This document shows, in pieces, positions 35,601 to 57,125 of a stretch of 64,000 nt of DNA; the stretch's first letter is position 1; every line of letters starts with the position of its first letter. The position numbers and the translations under genes were made by a program. The notes below the pieces were generated by a model. The model was not told where the DNA came from, did no database searches, and saw only the letters and a list, made by a program, of their open reading frames with translations. Source of the stretch: Saturnia japonica. Its lineage: Eukaryota > Arthropoda > Insecta > Lepidoptera > Saturniidae. The stretch lies in the NCBI GenBank assembly GCA_033032175.1, contig CM065312.1, positions 7,502,001 to 7,566,000 of the forward strand, written 5' to 3'.

Positions 35601-38600
35601 AATAATACTCTTCGACACAATTAATAAAACATTTACCTACCTTTCTATATCGGCGTTTCTAAAACTTCAACCTCTAAGATCATCTTAAAGGCTCCACAGA
35701 CTTCCAGTTTATCTCCAGTGTTTCGTTTGATGGAGCGTCCTGCCGTCCAAGGTCAGTATAGCCCACTCAATAAGCGATTCTTGTCTGACGGCAATGGTCG
35801 AATACCGACTCTCTTATCTGTCAACATTCATGCACTAGCAGGCGACAAACAGAGCAGTTCATACTGGAGTAGATAGTCAGTTCACAAAGTGCCCGTGATG
35901 CCATTTCGTAAAAAAACGATGTTCCTATTTTGTTGTTCATTTAATTTCACCATAAAAAAATATTGGACGAAACAGTGGTTTCAAGAAAGAGAATTGAGAT
36001 CTCACAAGACATTACGTGATTCAGTATTAGCGTGTATGGACATCGCTTCGACCGACATGAGTTCGAATCTCTGCAATGGGCCTGAGCTTTCGGTGAAGGA
36101 AAATATCGTGATGAAACTACAGTATGGTGGTAGGGTTTTTTCTTTTTTTCTTTACAGCTTTTTTTAAATTAGGTGTGAAATACATTCTTAATAAAATATA
36201 TCTACAAACAATGTATAGCTTAGATACATACATGTACGCAAGGTACGGTCTTACTAACCGATAGCCACGTCACATCGCGTCACGTCGTTCGCATACAAAT
36301 ATCGTTGCACATCCTGCAATTAAACTCCTGAGTATTTTTTTCCTTTGACACTTTAGACTGGGTAAAACGTATTAAGTAACGATTGCGTACTGAAATTAAA
36401 ATAAATTAGGTACAATTATTGTTTTACCGAACGTTGCGAATTTCTTCAGTAAAGTATAATAGCAATAAGTTAGTAAGCTAAAGTTAGCTTACTAACTTAG
36501 GTATATTGTTAACCTATATTATTCTGCGCATTTAGAAAATCACACAAAATTCAGGAATAATGGAATCATTTTTATCTGTAATTGAAATAGTAAAAATAGC
36601 GCTGTAATTTGATTTGATACGATCTTGTCTGGTATTTGTAGATATATGTATAATATTTGATAGATTTTTCATACTTATATATAAAAGGTGTACGGCGAAA
36701 TTATTTAATTTCTGAATGAATAGGCGTCTATATTATTGTGTAATGTTAATAGAGCATGCGATTAAATCAATGGAAACGGCAAAAGATACTTACAGAGAGG
36801 TGTTTGACCCTAACAACATGAGCATATCGGGATAGCAAAAAGTAAACCTTGAAAACCCGTTCTCAGTGACTATAATATGACGTTACACAATAAATGTTAC
36901 AATTTTAAATGATACTAAAATTACTGTAAAAGCAAAAACAAAAGGTGATGTCCTATTTTATAGGGATTATTTATCAATTGAACTTGGTATTGAATTATAT
37001 GAAAGGAATAATATCAGTCCTTAATGTGCATTAGTTGATATGTAAGAGCGTATATGATACACTTATTAAGTTCTATACAAATAACAAATATTACGAAATA
37101 TCGTAGTTTACACAGCTGATACATAAAAACAATAACTTAATAGCCGTTATCAGTATAGTATATGGAGTAGGTCAGAATTTTTGAAAGAGACTAAATTAGT
37201 AGGTAATATTAGGTAGGTACCTACCAAATAATAGCAAAACATCCATACCCAGAACTGGCTGTGATTGGTTAGAATTTACCAAAGATATCGTCAGGCTAAT
37301 GTAAAAATTTTGCAATGAAATGTTACTGCTTAATACTTATATTTCTATTCATTTTTGCCTGTTTTCAGTATTACAACTATGCCGAGCTGAAATACCAGAT
37401 ACGCAGCACAAATCCTGGTATTCGGCCAACATAATACACGAGGGATACTATCCGAAACCTATATCAGAGATATTTTCGACTGAAGCCACATTTTCAAGAT
37501 CAAATCCAATAATTATTTTACCAAAATCTAGCATGTTTCCGAACGACATGATATTTTGGTCGACAAGTGCACCCCCTTTACATACATTTTCGAGCAATGA
37601 ACCTTTATTCTCTAAAACGGTGCCACTTTCTACACCTTCTTCGATAGTGACTTCCTCTGAAGAAATAGATACGACGTCATCAACATCTTTCACTTCCCGA
37701 CTTCTAAAATCAACGCGGGCAATTTTGACGCACACGGAATCGGAAAAATCTACGGTTGAACCACCATGGGAGCTTGGTAAACAAGAAATTAAATCAACCG
37801 AGCAACCAAAGCTTGAAGAGTCAAATTCAACCCCGAGTTCCCCAAGCGTCCAATCAACACCATTAGTTACTCAACCCAATTCAGATGTAAATTACCATCA
37901 TATGCCACAGAGCATTCAAAGTGTACCTATCGAACCGCAAACATCTTCGGAAGAACCTTCTCGTTCACAAACTTCAGCTCAAACAATCTCAGAATCCACC
38001 ATTCTTCCACAGTTCTCTTCTTCGATAATAGTTCCATCAACTGCTCCTTCATCCACGTCGTCTTCTACAATCCTTCACGAAACTTTTTCCAATTCTCCAT
38101 TTTCTTCTCCATCTTATCCAATTTCGAGTACTTCTTTTGCCAGTTATAGCCCTCAATCTACGATATCTGATGTAACTTCATCCACAATTAAACCTACTTT
38201 ACCCTTAAGGATTCGCGTACTTGCTCCTTCACGGTCTCTAACTAATGTTATGATAACCCCTACAATAATGGTAAAGACACCAACAACAATCAAAACTAGA
38301 AAACCAAAACCAAAATATCTTTACAAAGTATGTATGGACTCTTGTGAAGGCCCGAGAACTCCAATTTGTGCAGCACCATCAACAAATGGGCTTATCGATC
38401 CGAGCACACTGAGAGGATTCCCCTCGATTTGTTATATGGCCTGCTATAATACCTTCAAAGAAGAACGTAAGTGACTTAACATCCCTTCGTCTTAAAAAGT
38501 TTAATTTGAAATGGTTCAATTATAATTACATTTTTATGTATTTCATTATTTTCTTCATAAACCGAAAATATGGAGCTGATTACTTTAACTTAAATTTAAC

Positions 38601-39334
38601 TATTTATGGTGCGTTTACAACTATCTTATGATTAAAAGAAAAACATTTCATTATTCATAATTTCATAACTTAAATCAATACAAAATTAATCCAAAAGGCA
38701 CTTAACCTACTAATACTTAATTAATATGATGAATTTCATTTGATTAAATAGTATTAATTATGATGAATGAAACAGTGCGTGAAAATTGACCTCGTTCAAA
38801 ATAATTGATCAAATAGTCTGTTATAATAGATATTTGTTACATTCTATAAATATAACGACATCACGTGCTACGTCAATTGCAAAATTATCCATATAATATT
38901 GTAAACACAGTATTCTTAACTTAATGAGCGTATCCTAATTAAATATACTTCATTTTGTAAGAAGCTGAATGAATATAAATGTTTTTTCTGTACTATTTTT
39001 AAATATAAAACGTCATGAAAGTTTGATAAGCTTATATTTTTGTTAACGCTTTGCTGCAAGAATAACTGTTAAAGTTCCTTGAAAATTTGCTTATTAATAA
39101 TGCAAATGTAATAACAAAGTGTAGGTATAAAAGAATCACTTCGTTTATAATAGCAATAGTTTTTTTTTTTCAGGATTTGAAAAGTTAGTCGACGGTCGCT
39201 GCGGTAAACTGCGTACACGAATAAGGCCAGTTGATTCAAGGAATAAATTAAAACGAACAGAGTTAACCAAAACTGAATATACCATTGATAACACAGATAC
39301 ACAGACGGTTGTGGAATTTGCCAGCTTAGTTTAA
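28851..39334 (+). CDS. secreted Ser/Thr/Pro-rich protein with a C-terminal six-Cys Kazal-like domain
   Basis: The exons are 28851-28887, 37369-38466 and 39174-39334. Junctions are GT-AG and phases agree (1 then 1), giving 431 residues. The first junction completes a signal peptide, MAYLWIWIFALTILQLCRA, with cleavage expected before EIPDTQ. Residues of about 70-320 are mucin-like, dominated by Ser, Thr and Pro, and suited to O-glycosylation. The C-terminus has six Cys (334, 338, 346, 367, 371, 388) spaced C-x3-C-x7-C-x20-C-x3-C-x16-C, ending FEKLVDGRCG. This fits a Kazal-type fold with a long third loop, the usual scaffold of serine protease inhibitors. The inhibitory role is inference, and no classic reactive-site context was recognised. 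The protein is probably extracellular or in a lining layer. No paralog was seen in the window. Intron 1 is 8.5 kb and rich in repeats. The frame opposite exon 2 is a shadow. Confidence 0.8.
29583..29628. repeat. (AT)n microsatellite
   Basis: A nearly pure AT dinucleotide run has two single-base interruptions. It lies at the edge of about 500 bases of extremely AT-rich sequence. Confidence 0.9.
31549..31720 (-). repeat. dispersed repeat family B
   Basis: This is a reverse copy of the family at 18114-18330. On the plus strand it shows TTGATGGAATACCTCC, CTAGAGCTCCTTGGGGTAGC and CGCTAGTGATACCTACGGTA, in inverted order. Confidence 0.6.
32283..32818. mobile_element. non-autonomous element with long terminal inverted repeats
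   Basis: The ends are inverted copies: CCATTTCTTTATTTTCTCGA near 32293 and TCGAGAAAATAAAGAAATGG near 32783. Similarity extends over about 40 bases each side. The interior of about 450 bases has no frame. It has the form of a MITE; no target duplication was identified. Confidence 0.65.
32866..33062 (+). repeat. RTE-like retroposon tail
   Basis: It matches 48195-48478 in its second half (AGTTTTTGCGTGATGCGAGC versus AGTTTTTGCGTGATGTGCGC, then CGGCAAACC and AATCATTTTA) and has the typical head GTGCCCGCAGCTCCACTCGC. Confidence 0.6.
35996..36150 (+). repeat. SINE, copy 4 (5' half)
   Basis: The head of the SINE family has box-B-like GAGTTCGAATCTCTGC followed by GGGCCTGAGCTTTCGGTGAA. It is truncated after GTATGGTGGTAGGG. 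Confidence 0.6.
36467..36499. repeat. perfect short palindrome
   Basis: The arm AAGTTAGTAAGCTAA and its exact reverse complement TTAGCTTACTAACTT flank a short centre. It could form a cruciform or RNA hairpin; no function is implied. Confidence 0.7.
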
Positions 39335-39399
39335 ATTTAAATATAATTTTATAGACCTTAGAGGAAGTTCGAGGATAAAATGTGGATACATACATTGTT

Positions 39400-39405
39400 A
39401 ATAAA
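39400..39405 (+). promoter_or_regulatory. likely poly(A) signal of the Kazal-like gene
   Basis: AATAAA lies 66 bases after the stop codon at 39334. No nearer canonical signal was seen. Confidence 0.5.
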
Positions 39406-39625
39406 AGTTTACCTACTTATTATAGATTCAGTTCGAGTTTCGTAAACATGGACACATTAGACACGTCGCTATTTAATCAAACAAACGCCAGACATTTGTA
39501 TTTCATCACTATGAGACAAATTTTTTTGATATTTTTCATTACAAGTATTTTTTAGACTTCATACTTTAAAGTTGGGTAAATATGTAGGTACCTACTGTTA
39601 CAAACGGTTTTTTTAATCATTATAG

Positions 39626-39935
39626 GTTTAGCATTGTGGCCACAATGTCACCTAATCTTAAGTGACGCGGTGTGGCCCAAGAGCGCAGCACTCTAAGGCT
39701 ATTGTACGTATTGTAAGTACAAGTTCTGGAACACACCTATTGGTGCTTGACGACAGATTTTCAACTTGAGGGTAATAGTTACCCAAGTGGGCATGAGAAA
39801 AAGCCCTACCACCATGCTATGATTGTATCACGATGTTTTCCTTCACCGAAAGCTCTGGCTCTTTGCAGGGTTTCGAACTCACGTCGATTGACACGGAGTC
39901 CTTACACGCTACTATGGCACCTCGATCACCACTAT
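39626..39935 (-). repeat. SINE, copy 5
   Basis: This is a nearly full-length minus-strand copy. On the plus strand it reads, in inverse order, ATTGTGGCCACAATGTCACC (tail), CTACCACCATGCTATGATTG, and GGGTTTCGAACTCACGTCGA with the inverted box B. Confidence 0.65.
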
Positions 39936-42843
39936 TTTCTACTGGTCGCTTAGAAACGACAAATATAAAATGATATAGAACATGTCTTTCGGTTTCTTTA
40001 GAGACACCCACAGATTACTTTTGTATATAGGAGAAGAGAGACCTGTCTTAATTGTGCACAAGAAAACATGGTAAATTTGTTGGTTTATTCCATATCATAG
40101 ATTAATTTTATTGGTTTTCGCGTTGTTGTTGTAGTGCGAGCTACTCTATCAATAATTAATCTAAGTTACATATCTATAAATATAATACCTAGTACCTACC
40201 TACCTACCTAGTAGTAGGTAGTGATACCTGCCGATTTATTTATTTACTAGCTGTGCCCCACGGTTTCACCCATGTTAATTTTATCCGACAAACACCGCGC
40301 CGCCAACTCTCCCATGTATTCTATCATAATTGTTCTTCCCGCAAGTACAAATTATTTTGATTTTTCATTATCTCCTAAACTGTATCCAAATAGCATAATC
40401 TAAAGAGCAAAATTTAACTTCATAAAATTGTCTTTATTTTAATTTTCAACAAATCTTTGTCACAAACTCCCTTATTGTGGCTTATGCTATCGCTGGCTTT
40501 TTTTTTTGGATATACTAAGGACCAATATTATTGTAGAACATTGTATTTCCGTATCATTAACGATTACACCAGCGCACGCGCCTAAAGCAGTTCGGGAGGG
40601 CCTCGACATCAATTAAATTAATATTTAAGGCTATCTGAAAGTTATAGCCTAATCTTAAATAGCCTATAGGTACTATTCCTCGAGAGTCTGGCTATCATAT
40701 ACAAAAATAATTTTTTGAATCCGACTGCTAGTTGCAGATATTACGTGTTTAAACAAACAAACAAAAAAGCTTTTCCGCTTTAATATATGCATTAGTAATT
40801 AAATTACCACAGCAAATGGTAGATCTAGGTCAGTACCTACATCATGGCTAAAGTGATCATACGTCCTGTTTTGAACGGGACCGTCTCTTTTTACGGTTAT
40901 CTGTCTCGTTGTCCCAAAAAAACTCCCGGGACGCAAAATTGTCCCGTTTTCCGAAACCTCGCGAAAATTGTGGGGCTTAACGAAAATAAGCGGTGCAAGA
41001 CCCAGTGTTGCCAGTGCCTAATAGCACAAAGATAACAAGGTACTGCACAAAAGTATCATTTTGATCACAAAAGCAATGCATTTTCACAAATATTGTCGAA
41101 AAAACGCATTTTGATCTTTTTTATGCATCAAATGAGTAGGTACTTAGCTGCACTTCTTTACATATTGTGATATTGAACAAAATTATTTAACAGAACTATT
41201 AATGTCAGTTACTTTGTCTACATTAATTACCTACCTATATATTCACCTAGTTTTATATACTACCGAGCTTAGTCAAACGAGATCACAATTAGCTAAGGTA
41301 GACAAGGTTTCCAAACTACAAACAAACTTGTTGCTTAGTGCTTGCAACCTCCCCTGTTGCCCTTTCCATAATTCGTGAGACCAGAGAGGTGAGAGACCAG
41401 ATAAATTTTACGAAAATTCCAAGGCCACCTCGAAAAAATGCAGAAATATACAATAAAAATCCCGTTCTTATAAAAAAGAAACCACAAAGAAATTTCCAAT
41501 ATTTGATTACACTTATCTAAATAACGTTGCTGATAATAGACATTTTGTCTATGCGATTACGTCAAGTGGAATAAAAACAAAGAAAAAACATCTCTATTTA
41601 GGTACCTACTTATATTACGACAGAAAATTACCTACAAAGTACAAATTAAGAGAAACAATTCTGTCACACATGATTGTTGCGTAAGTTTAACGATTAACGC
41701 AGCAGGCGCAAAGGAAGCTCTCGAAAGAAATTAATTTTTCCCGTTTTTGTTCAATTTTTCATTGATGCTCCGCTCCTATTAGTCGTAGCGTGATGTTGTA
41801 TAGCCGCCTATAGCCTTCCTGGATAAATGGGCTATCCAGCACAAAAATATTTTTTCCCTTCGAACCAGTAGCCAGAACAAACAACCCTTTTCAGCTTTAT
41901 AATAATAATATAGACAATAATTTACTAACGCTTTGGGGCATTGTTATCAAATGTTAAAATCTTAACTCAGCATATTTGGAATATTGATAGTGTGGGCGAA
42001 AGAAATAGCAACTATCGAATGTAGGTGAATGTTAGGTACCTGCTAACTTATATCCGTTTGTTACTTAGCATCCTAAAGGTATTGTAATAATAGATTTTAA
42101 GTAATTATGAATAGAGAACGGAAATTCAATAAATTCGATGTTACGAAAAAAAATCTATAATAGGTAGGAATTTAATTACGAACATTTGTTGAAGAAGTAA
42201 TAATACTTACTACGAAAATAATTTCACGAAACAATGTATGAAACAGTTTTTTATTTATTCCTTTGACTTAAGTCTTAACACATTACATAGGTACATTATA
42301 GCTTATTAACTAGATAATATTTACATTAGTAATTTTACATTGATTTTCAAATAAAAATACGTACGTCCATACGTTTTTTATTATTGTCCTAGGTATAATA
42401 TGTATTATATTATTATCATTCCATTAAATGCTAGTAATACAAGAACATTTCTCTAACTTAACGGTTTCTTCGACATGTTTCACCGTTAAGGCGGTATTAA
42501 TAACAATTAAGTAAATGTATAAGAATTCTGTTAGATTCTTTACTAAGGACCGAGGGATATCGCATTGATATTATACCACCAAGATTTACACCTTGCAGGC
42601 CGGCGGTTGTCATTACTATTTGTGCAGGATAGCAGGAAAACAGCGCAAACGCTGCAGTAGGCGTAGCCTGCCACAAGAGCAAGATCGCGTCACAAGTGCG
42701 AGCGAGACGCACTATATGTTTAGTTTATATCATATTTATAGCCTTTAAATGTATTATTTTTAAGTTATTGTTAAATTATTAGAAAACCTTTTAGTTTCAA
42801 CACACGAATATAGTTTTGTATAACCAATAGAGATATAGATAAT
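39936..42843. other. spacer between the Kazal-like gene and the LINE at 42852
   Basis: It contains the RTE-like repeat at 40246-40800. Beyond that no gene is supported. A 71-codon minus frame at 42497-42712 and a 63-codon plus frame at 40844-41035 have no recognisable domain. The rest is AT-rich. Confidence 0.4.
40246..40800 (+). repeat. RTE-like retroposon 3' region, copy 1
   Basis: It is collinear with 46553-47210, sharing TTTATCCGACAAACACCGCG, CTCTTCCCGCAAGTACAAAT-like blocks, TCGAGAGTCTGGC and AACTTTTCCGCTTTA-like ends. The start GCTGTGCCCCACGGTTTCAC is a familiar lepidopteran LINE tail motif. Confidence 0.65.
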
Positions 42844-42851
42844 AAGAAACA

Positions 42852-45288
42852 CATTTTGCCATGGAGGGGACTTCGTACTCACGCCGCACTGTCGCCCCTC
42901 CAACAAGACCCGCTTAGCCGCCCCGTCGAGCGCCATAAAAGGCCGCGCTCCGCGGTACCAATTCCTTACTGGAAATTAGCTCACAGCCTCAAAATAGAGG
43001 CTTCTTATCTTATGCCCCCCCTCGAGAGGGGTCCCGGTATACCGCTCGCCTTCGATAGCAGCGACAAGGCGGAGTGCCTCGCCACTTGTTTGGAGAGCCA
43101 GTGCTCTCCGAACAGTGTCGATGCAAATACCGACCGGGTCGAGGGTATCGATGGATGCGTGCGGGAGCTGGATAAGCTCCCCGCGACAGACTCCCTGTCC
43201 CCAGTCACGTCTGAGGAGGTTCTTTCCATTATAAAAAGCCTTAAGCTTAGAAAAGCACCAGGTCCCGACGGGATCAGGAATGAAGTACTTAGACTTCTTC
43301 CCGATCGCCTCATAGCTCTTTTGGTCTGCATCTTCAATGTAGCCATAGCCCACTGCCATTTTCCAGCCGCCTGGAAAAAGGCCATAGTCATAGGTATCCG
43401 TAAGCCCGGCAAGAGCGCGTCGCTTCCCGACAGCTATCGCCCGATCAGTCTCCTAAATACTTTAGGGAAAATGTACGAGCGGATCCTTCTGAACCGTCTC
43501 AAGTCAGTAATAGAGGAGAAAGACCTCTATCCGCCTGAGCAATTCGGTTTCCGTGCTAGATATTCTTGCACTCATCAAGTGCACCGCCTCACGGAGCACG
43601 TTGCATTTAATTTTGCTGAATTATATAAACCCCGCCGTACACTTGCGGTCTTTTTCGACGTTGCCAAGGCCTTCGATAAGGTCTGGCACGAGGGATTGAT
43701 CTACAAGTTGTATCACTTTGAAGTCCCCGATAGGCTAATTAAAATAATTCGCGACTATCTAACAGATCGCACCTTTCGCTATAGAGTGGAAGGTGAATTG
43801 TCCACGCCCCGTCCAATACGCTCAGGCGTTCCCCAAGGTTCGATCCTGGCTCCTAGCCTATTTAACCTGTACGTCAGTGACCTACCTCGACTCCCGGAGG
43901 TCGAGGTAGGGCTATACGCTGACGATACAGTCTTATATGCCTCAGATAGGAATAGATCCCACCTCAGACACAAAGTCCAACGCTCCGTGACCACTCTCGG
44001 GAAGTGGTTTAACGAGTGGCGTATAGCCGTTAATCCCTCGAAGAGCGCCGCGATGCTCTTCGATGCGGATTCGTCACAGATACCGTGGAAGCTTAAACCT
44101 GTTAAGCTCTACGATAATCCGATTCCGTATGTAAGAGAGACCAAATATCTAGGGGTAACCCTAGATAGTAGGCTCTCTTTTAGACCCCACATCCGTAAGG
44201 TTAGGAACAGGGCCGCGTGGGTCCTGGGCCGGTTGCATCCTCTGTTGTGTTCGGTGAGTAAAATGTCCACGCGACATAAGCTCACGCTCTACAAGACGTG
44301 TATTCGACCAATTTTGACATACAGTTGCGCCGTGTTCGCACATATGTCCGAGTCGAGTTTCAAACGGTTACAATCGATACAGAATAGGTTCCTCTATCGT
44401 CTCACCGGGGCCCCGTGGTATGTTCGAAGCGTAGATCTCCATAGAGATATGGAGCTTCCTTCGATACATGCCTACGTTAAACAGCTCTCCCGTTCGTATT
44501 TCGACACCGCGTCGAACCACGCGAATCCGTTAATAAAAACAGCCGCCACTTATGTTCCGGCACCCACGGACATCCGGTGCAAACGCCGGCCGCGCAATAT
44601 TTTTATTGATCCCGACGATCACATCGAAAATTCGAATAAATATTACACATCCGTCTCTCCAAACAGAGCGTGCCAGCGCCCACGCCCGCGTAACCACCGT
44701 TCTCTCCGCAGAGGGCGGGCGGTCAATTTCGCTCCAGCACACCCGTCACGTCCACCCTCTCTAGCGGTAACCCAAGCCTAGGTCCGTTCCTCGGTGTGAA
44801 ACCCTTGGGTCAGGCAACCGCCCGCGCGATACAAGTGACACTGTACGTGCATCACTTAGCTACCTACATACAACACTACACACGTATGAACATACACACG
44901 TGCACACCACACAGGTACATAGGTTCTGTGAGGGACCTTTTTTTTTCCTTTTTTTCACGCTAGTTAGTGTAGAAAACATTTCCGATTACTGAATACACAT
45001 ACGCACGGTTCCTTCCTTCCTCCCAGGAGGAAGGGAACGTGCCTATGTGTATAATTTAGTTAGCTCGAATCGTAGGTGTAGGGATTCGATTAGATCGCGA
45101 CCTATTTGCGAACGCGACGACCGCCCGAGCCGAGGTCCGGCCACTTTGGCACCCTCGTGCGAGTCGTCCACGAAACTTTCGCGGCTGAGTGCCCTCTGCG
45201 CTCGCCCCCAAGTCCGGTGAAGCTGTAAAAGCCGCAGCGGCTTTAGGGCCCCTAAGGCTAACAGTGTAGTCAGATCTAAAAAAAAAAA
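42852..45288 (+). mobile_element. jockey-like LINE, 5'-truncated copy with target duplication
   Basis: This is the same family as the element at 1-5040 but inserted on the plus strand. It keeps most of the RT, a 3' untranslated region (44782-45277) and an A tail. AAGAAACA occurs just before it (42844-42851) and at its 3' end (45287-45294), a probable target duplication. The 5' portion up to about 42960 does not match the other copy and may be a rearranged piece. Confidence 0.85.
42856..44781 (+). CDS. LINE ORF2 reverse transcriptase, open but 5'-truncated
   Basis: A frame of 641 codons remains open from the element edge to a stop at 44779-44781. It lacks the endonuclease and any proper start codon (the listed first codon is TTG). 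From YWKLAHSLK onward it aligns with the other copy. RT motifs in order: APGPDGIRNEVL, SYRPISLLNTLGKMYERI, FFDVAKAFDKVWH, SGVPQGSILAPSLFNLY, LYADDTVLYASD (the catalytic YADD) and KYLGVTLDSRL. The C-terminus is basic. The open frame and conserved catalytic residues suggest recent insertion, but the copy cannot make a complete ORF2. Confidence 0.88.
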   Translation: MPWRGLRTHAALSPLQQDPLSRPVERHKRPRSAVPIPYWKLAHSLKIEASYLMPPLERGPGIPLAFDSSDKAECLATCLESQCSPNSVDANTDRVEGIDGCVRELDKLPATDSLSPVTSEEVLSIIKSLKLRKAPGPDGIRNEVLRLLPDRLIALLVCIFNVAIAHCHFPAAWKKAIVIGIRKPGKSASLPDSYRPISLLNTLGKMYERILLNRLKSVIEEKDLYPPEQFGFRARYSCTHQVHRLTEHVAFNFAELYKPRRTLAVFFDVAKAFDKVWHEGLIYKLYHFEVPDRLIKIIRDYLTDRTFRYRVEGELSTPRPIRSGVPQGSILAPSLFNLYVSDLPRLPEVEVGLYADDTVLYASDRNRSHLRHKVQRSVTTLGKWFNEWRIAVNPSKSAAMLFDADSSQIPWKLKPVKLYDNPIPYVRETKYLGVTLDSRLSFRPHIRKVRNRAAWVLGRLHPLLCSVSKMSTRHKLTLYKTCIRPILTYSCAVFAHMSESSFKRLQSIQNRFLYRLTGAPWYVRSVDLHRDMELPSIHAYVKQLSRSYFDTASNHANPLIKTAATYVPAPTDIRCKRRPRNIFIDPDDHIENSNKYYTSVSPNRACQRPRPRNHRSLRRGRAVNFAPAHPSRPPSLAVTQA

Positions 45289-46219
45289 GAAACAACATAG
45301 CGACAAGTGCAGTCATTCTCAAGAAGTCGGCAAGAAACAACATAGCGACAAGTGCATCCGTTCTCAAGAAGTCAGCAAGAAAATAAATAGTGATAAAGAC
45401 ATTGTCAGCAAGTAGATAGTAACAAGTGATTATTGTAAATAGTGATCAATAAAAGTTGAATTTATAGTCATTGACGTATTTTTACTCGGCAATCCAGTAA
45501 TAGTTTTCAAAGTGCGGAAACCACGGAATCAATAATCCGTAGTATAGACCAGAGCTATCGTCTAGTCACTTGATAACCCGCACACTATTTTTGAATTGTA
45601 CTGTGCTTACTTGCATGCTATTATATTTTTTAAGAACTCGTTTTTTAACCATCATTCAATATGCAACAATAATCATGTAAATTTTCTTTTTATATACTGC
45701 ATGTTAAAATAAATTAAGTTTGTGACCTCTAGGTCTTTCAAATATACTTTCGGGTCAGACTCTTCAAATGTTTACAGTCTACCTGCTAAATAAAATGATA
45801 AAGGTTTAGTGAAGGACAAAACACTGCTTAAACCTGTAGATTCATCTAGAACAGCCATACTCAAAAAAAATTTATAAGGGTCCCTAAAACGTTTCAGTTA
45901 TGGTACCGCGGGCCGCAACATAAGTTTACATCCGCAAAATACATCCAAAACTTAATTTTAATGAGATTTCTGAAATTGTGAGCGGTTCTAGAAATATAAA
46001 ATTTTGCAGTAAGAATTAGTAAAGATATCAGATAAAATAGTCTATACATTTTTTAGTTTTATCAGGTAAAAAGACAAAAACAATCGAAGTCTGTTGAAAT
46101 TTCAATTTCTCGTCACCCAAGCTTGTTTCACCTTTCAATTAAGGTGAACTGAAACGGAATATATATATATATATATATACAATAGCAGTAGGTATATTTT
46201 CAGAAGAATTTATTTCATG
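45289..46219. other. spacer with a short tandem repeat after the LINE
   Basis: From 45289 a 45-base unit (GAAACAACATAGCGACAAGT...) occurs twice (45289-45333 and 45334-45378), followed by a degenerate third. AATAAAAG at 45449 is followed by a sequence ending GATAACCCGCACAC, vaguely LTR-like. No gene was seen up to the CDK8 stop. Confidence 0.4.
46209..46214 (-). promoter_or_regulatory. poly(A) signal next to the CDK8 stop codon
   Basis: On the minus strand AATAAA begins five bases after the TAA stop (46220-46222). If used, the 3' untranslated region would be only some 25-40 bases long. Use of a more distal signal cannot be excluded. Confidence 0.5.
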
Positions 46220-56010
<9,791 letters not shown>

Positions 56011-56930
56011 ATTTAAATTTTTCACAAAACACAGAGCGATGACAAATTTAGAGAGCAGTAAATTCTGTAAACTAATTATTTTGCATGTTTCATAAAAATA
56101 TTACTAACTTTTACAAAGTTTACAACATAGACCAATAACCAGAGGGTTTACAAAATCACTACGCTGCCCTCGCTCTCCCAATGTATTAGTCTACTCACTC
56201 TACTCTATGCAGTATGAATACTCTATGCCTCGCTCACTGCTGCCAGCATCAATGGCAATTGGCAATGGCATGCCATCAATAATTAATTACACAAAAGTTA
56301 CTCTTCAACTTCAATTCGAGAAAATGGCAATGTTTGTAACATATTGCCAACTGATGCTTAATAAATACGATTTAACTGAGAACTTTAGCTTTATTCAACA
56401 TTAAAATTGCACGTATTAAAATCTAAACATGACAGATAAAATCTAGTGACAACGTTGTCAGTTATTCATAAATAAGTCTATGGTTAAACCAAGAAGTTCA
56501 CATTGTTGTTCACATCATCAACGTCATGTTTTTATTATTAACAAGTTCATCAACTTCATGTCATTTAAAAGAGAATGTCGATAAATTTGGAGGAAAGAAA
56601 TTTTACTTTAAAATACCAAATACACAAGTAAATTAACGTATTATACAAAAAACATGTTTTATATGAAAATTTAAATCTAATTACGATAAAATCATTAATA
56701 TATATATATATACATATATTTATTTTATAAAAAAATATTATTACTATAAACTTTGAGAGAATATTTCCGTATATTCATATTAATCTATGGAATATTCACT
56801 TTAATTGGACTATGGTTATGATGAAACATTCTATATTAATCGGTAATGGAAAACCGTAACTTATGCATGCATCAATTATAGAAGAGTGGTTAAATTTCAG
56901 GCAAACAAAAAAAATATGCTCAAGAGAACC
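56011..56930. other. region upstream of CDK8
   Basis: The CDK8 leader and promoter must lie at the start of this stretch, but no TATA box or other core element was recognised. A 65-codon plus frame at 56207-56404 shows no domain. The remainder is AT-rich with a TA run near 56700. Confidence 0.4.
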
Positions 56931-57125
56931 CATATCAAGCTCACACTCATAAATTGATGAATTCATAATACATACATAGTTTTCTTAAATGGACAGGTAT
57001 ACAACAATGGTTAAATCGCATTCTGCAAACGATAGATGAAATTTTTCTAATAACATGAACTTCATAGAACCACGGTTGGAATAACTGGTTGAAGACGTGC
57101 AAATTTAGAGCCTTTTTAAAGCTTT

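Larger units (their letters stand above)
28888..37368. other. intron 1 of the Kazal-like gene: repeats and AT-rich DNA
   Basis: No exon was recognised in these 8.5 kb. They contain an AT-rich stretch (29575-30075) with an (AT)n run, repeat family B at 31549-31720, an inverted-repeat element at 32283-32818, an RTE-like tail at 32866-33062, a short direct repeat (CAGCGACTTTGATCG at about 33362 and 33438), a SINE at 35996, and a palindrome at 36467. Other stretches show nothing. Confidence 0.5.

Noticed and set aside
37448..37735. 95-codon minus-strand frame
   Set aside because: It is antisense to the Ser/Thr-rich exon of the Kazal-like gene; biased composition keeps the reverse strand open.
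40844..41035. 63-codon plus-strand frame
   Set aside because: No recognisable domain, no splice context, and it lies in repeat-rich spacer.
42497..42712. 71-codon minus-strand frame
   Set aside because: No domain or signal recognised; it may be a decayed gene piece, but nothing supports it.
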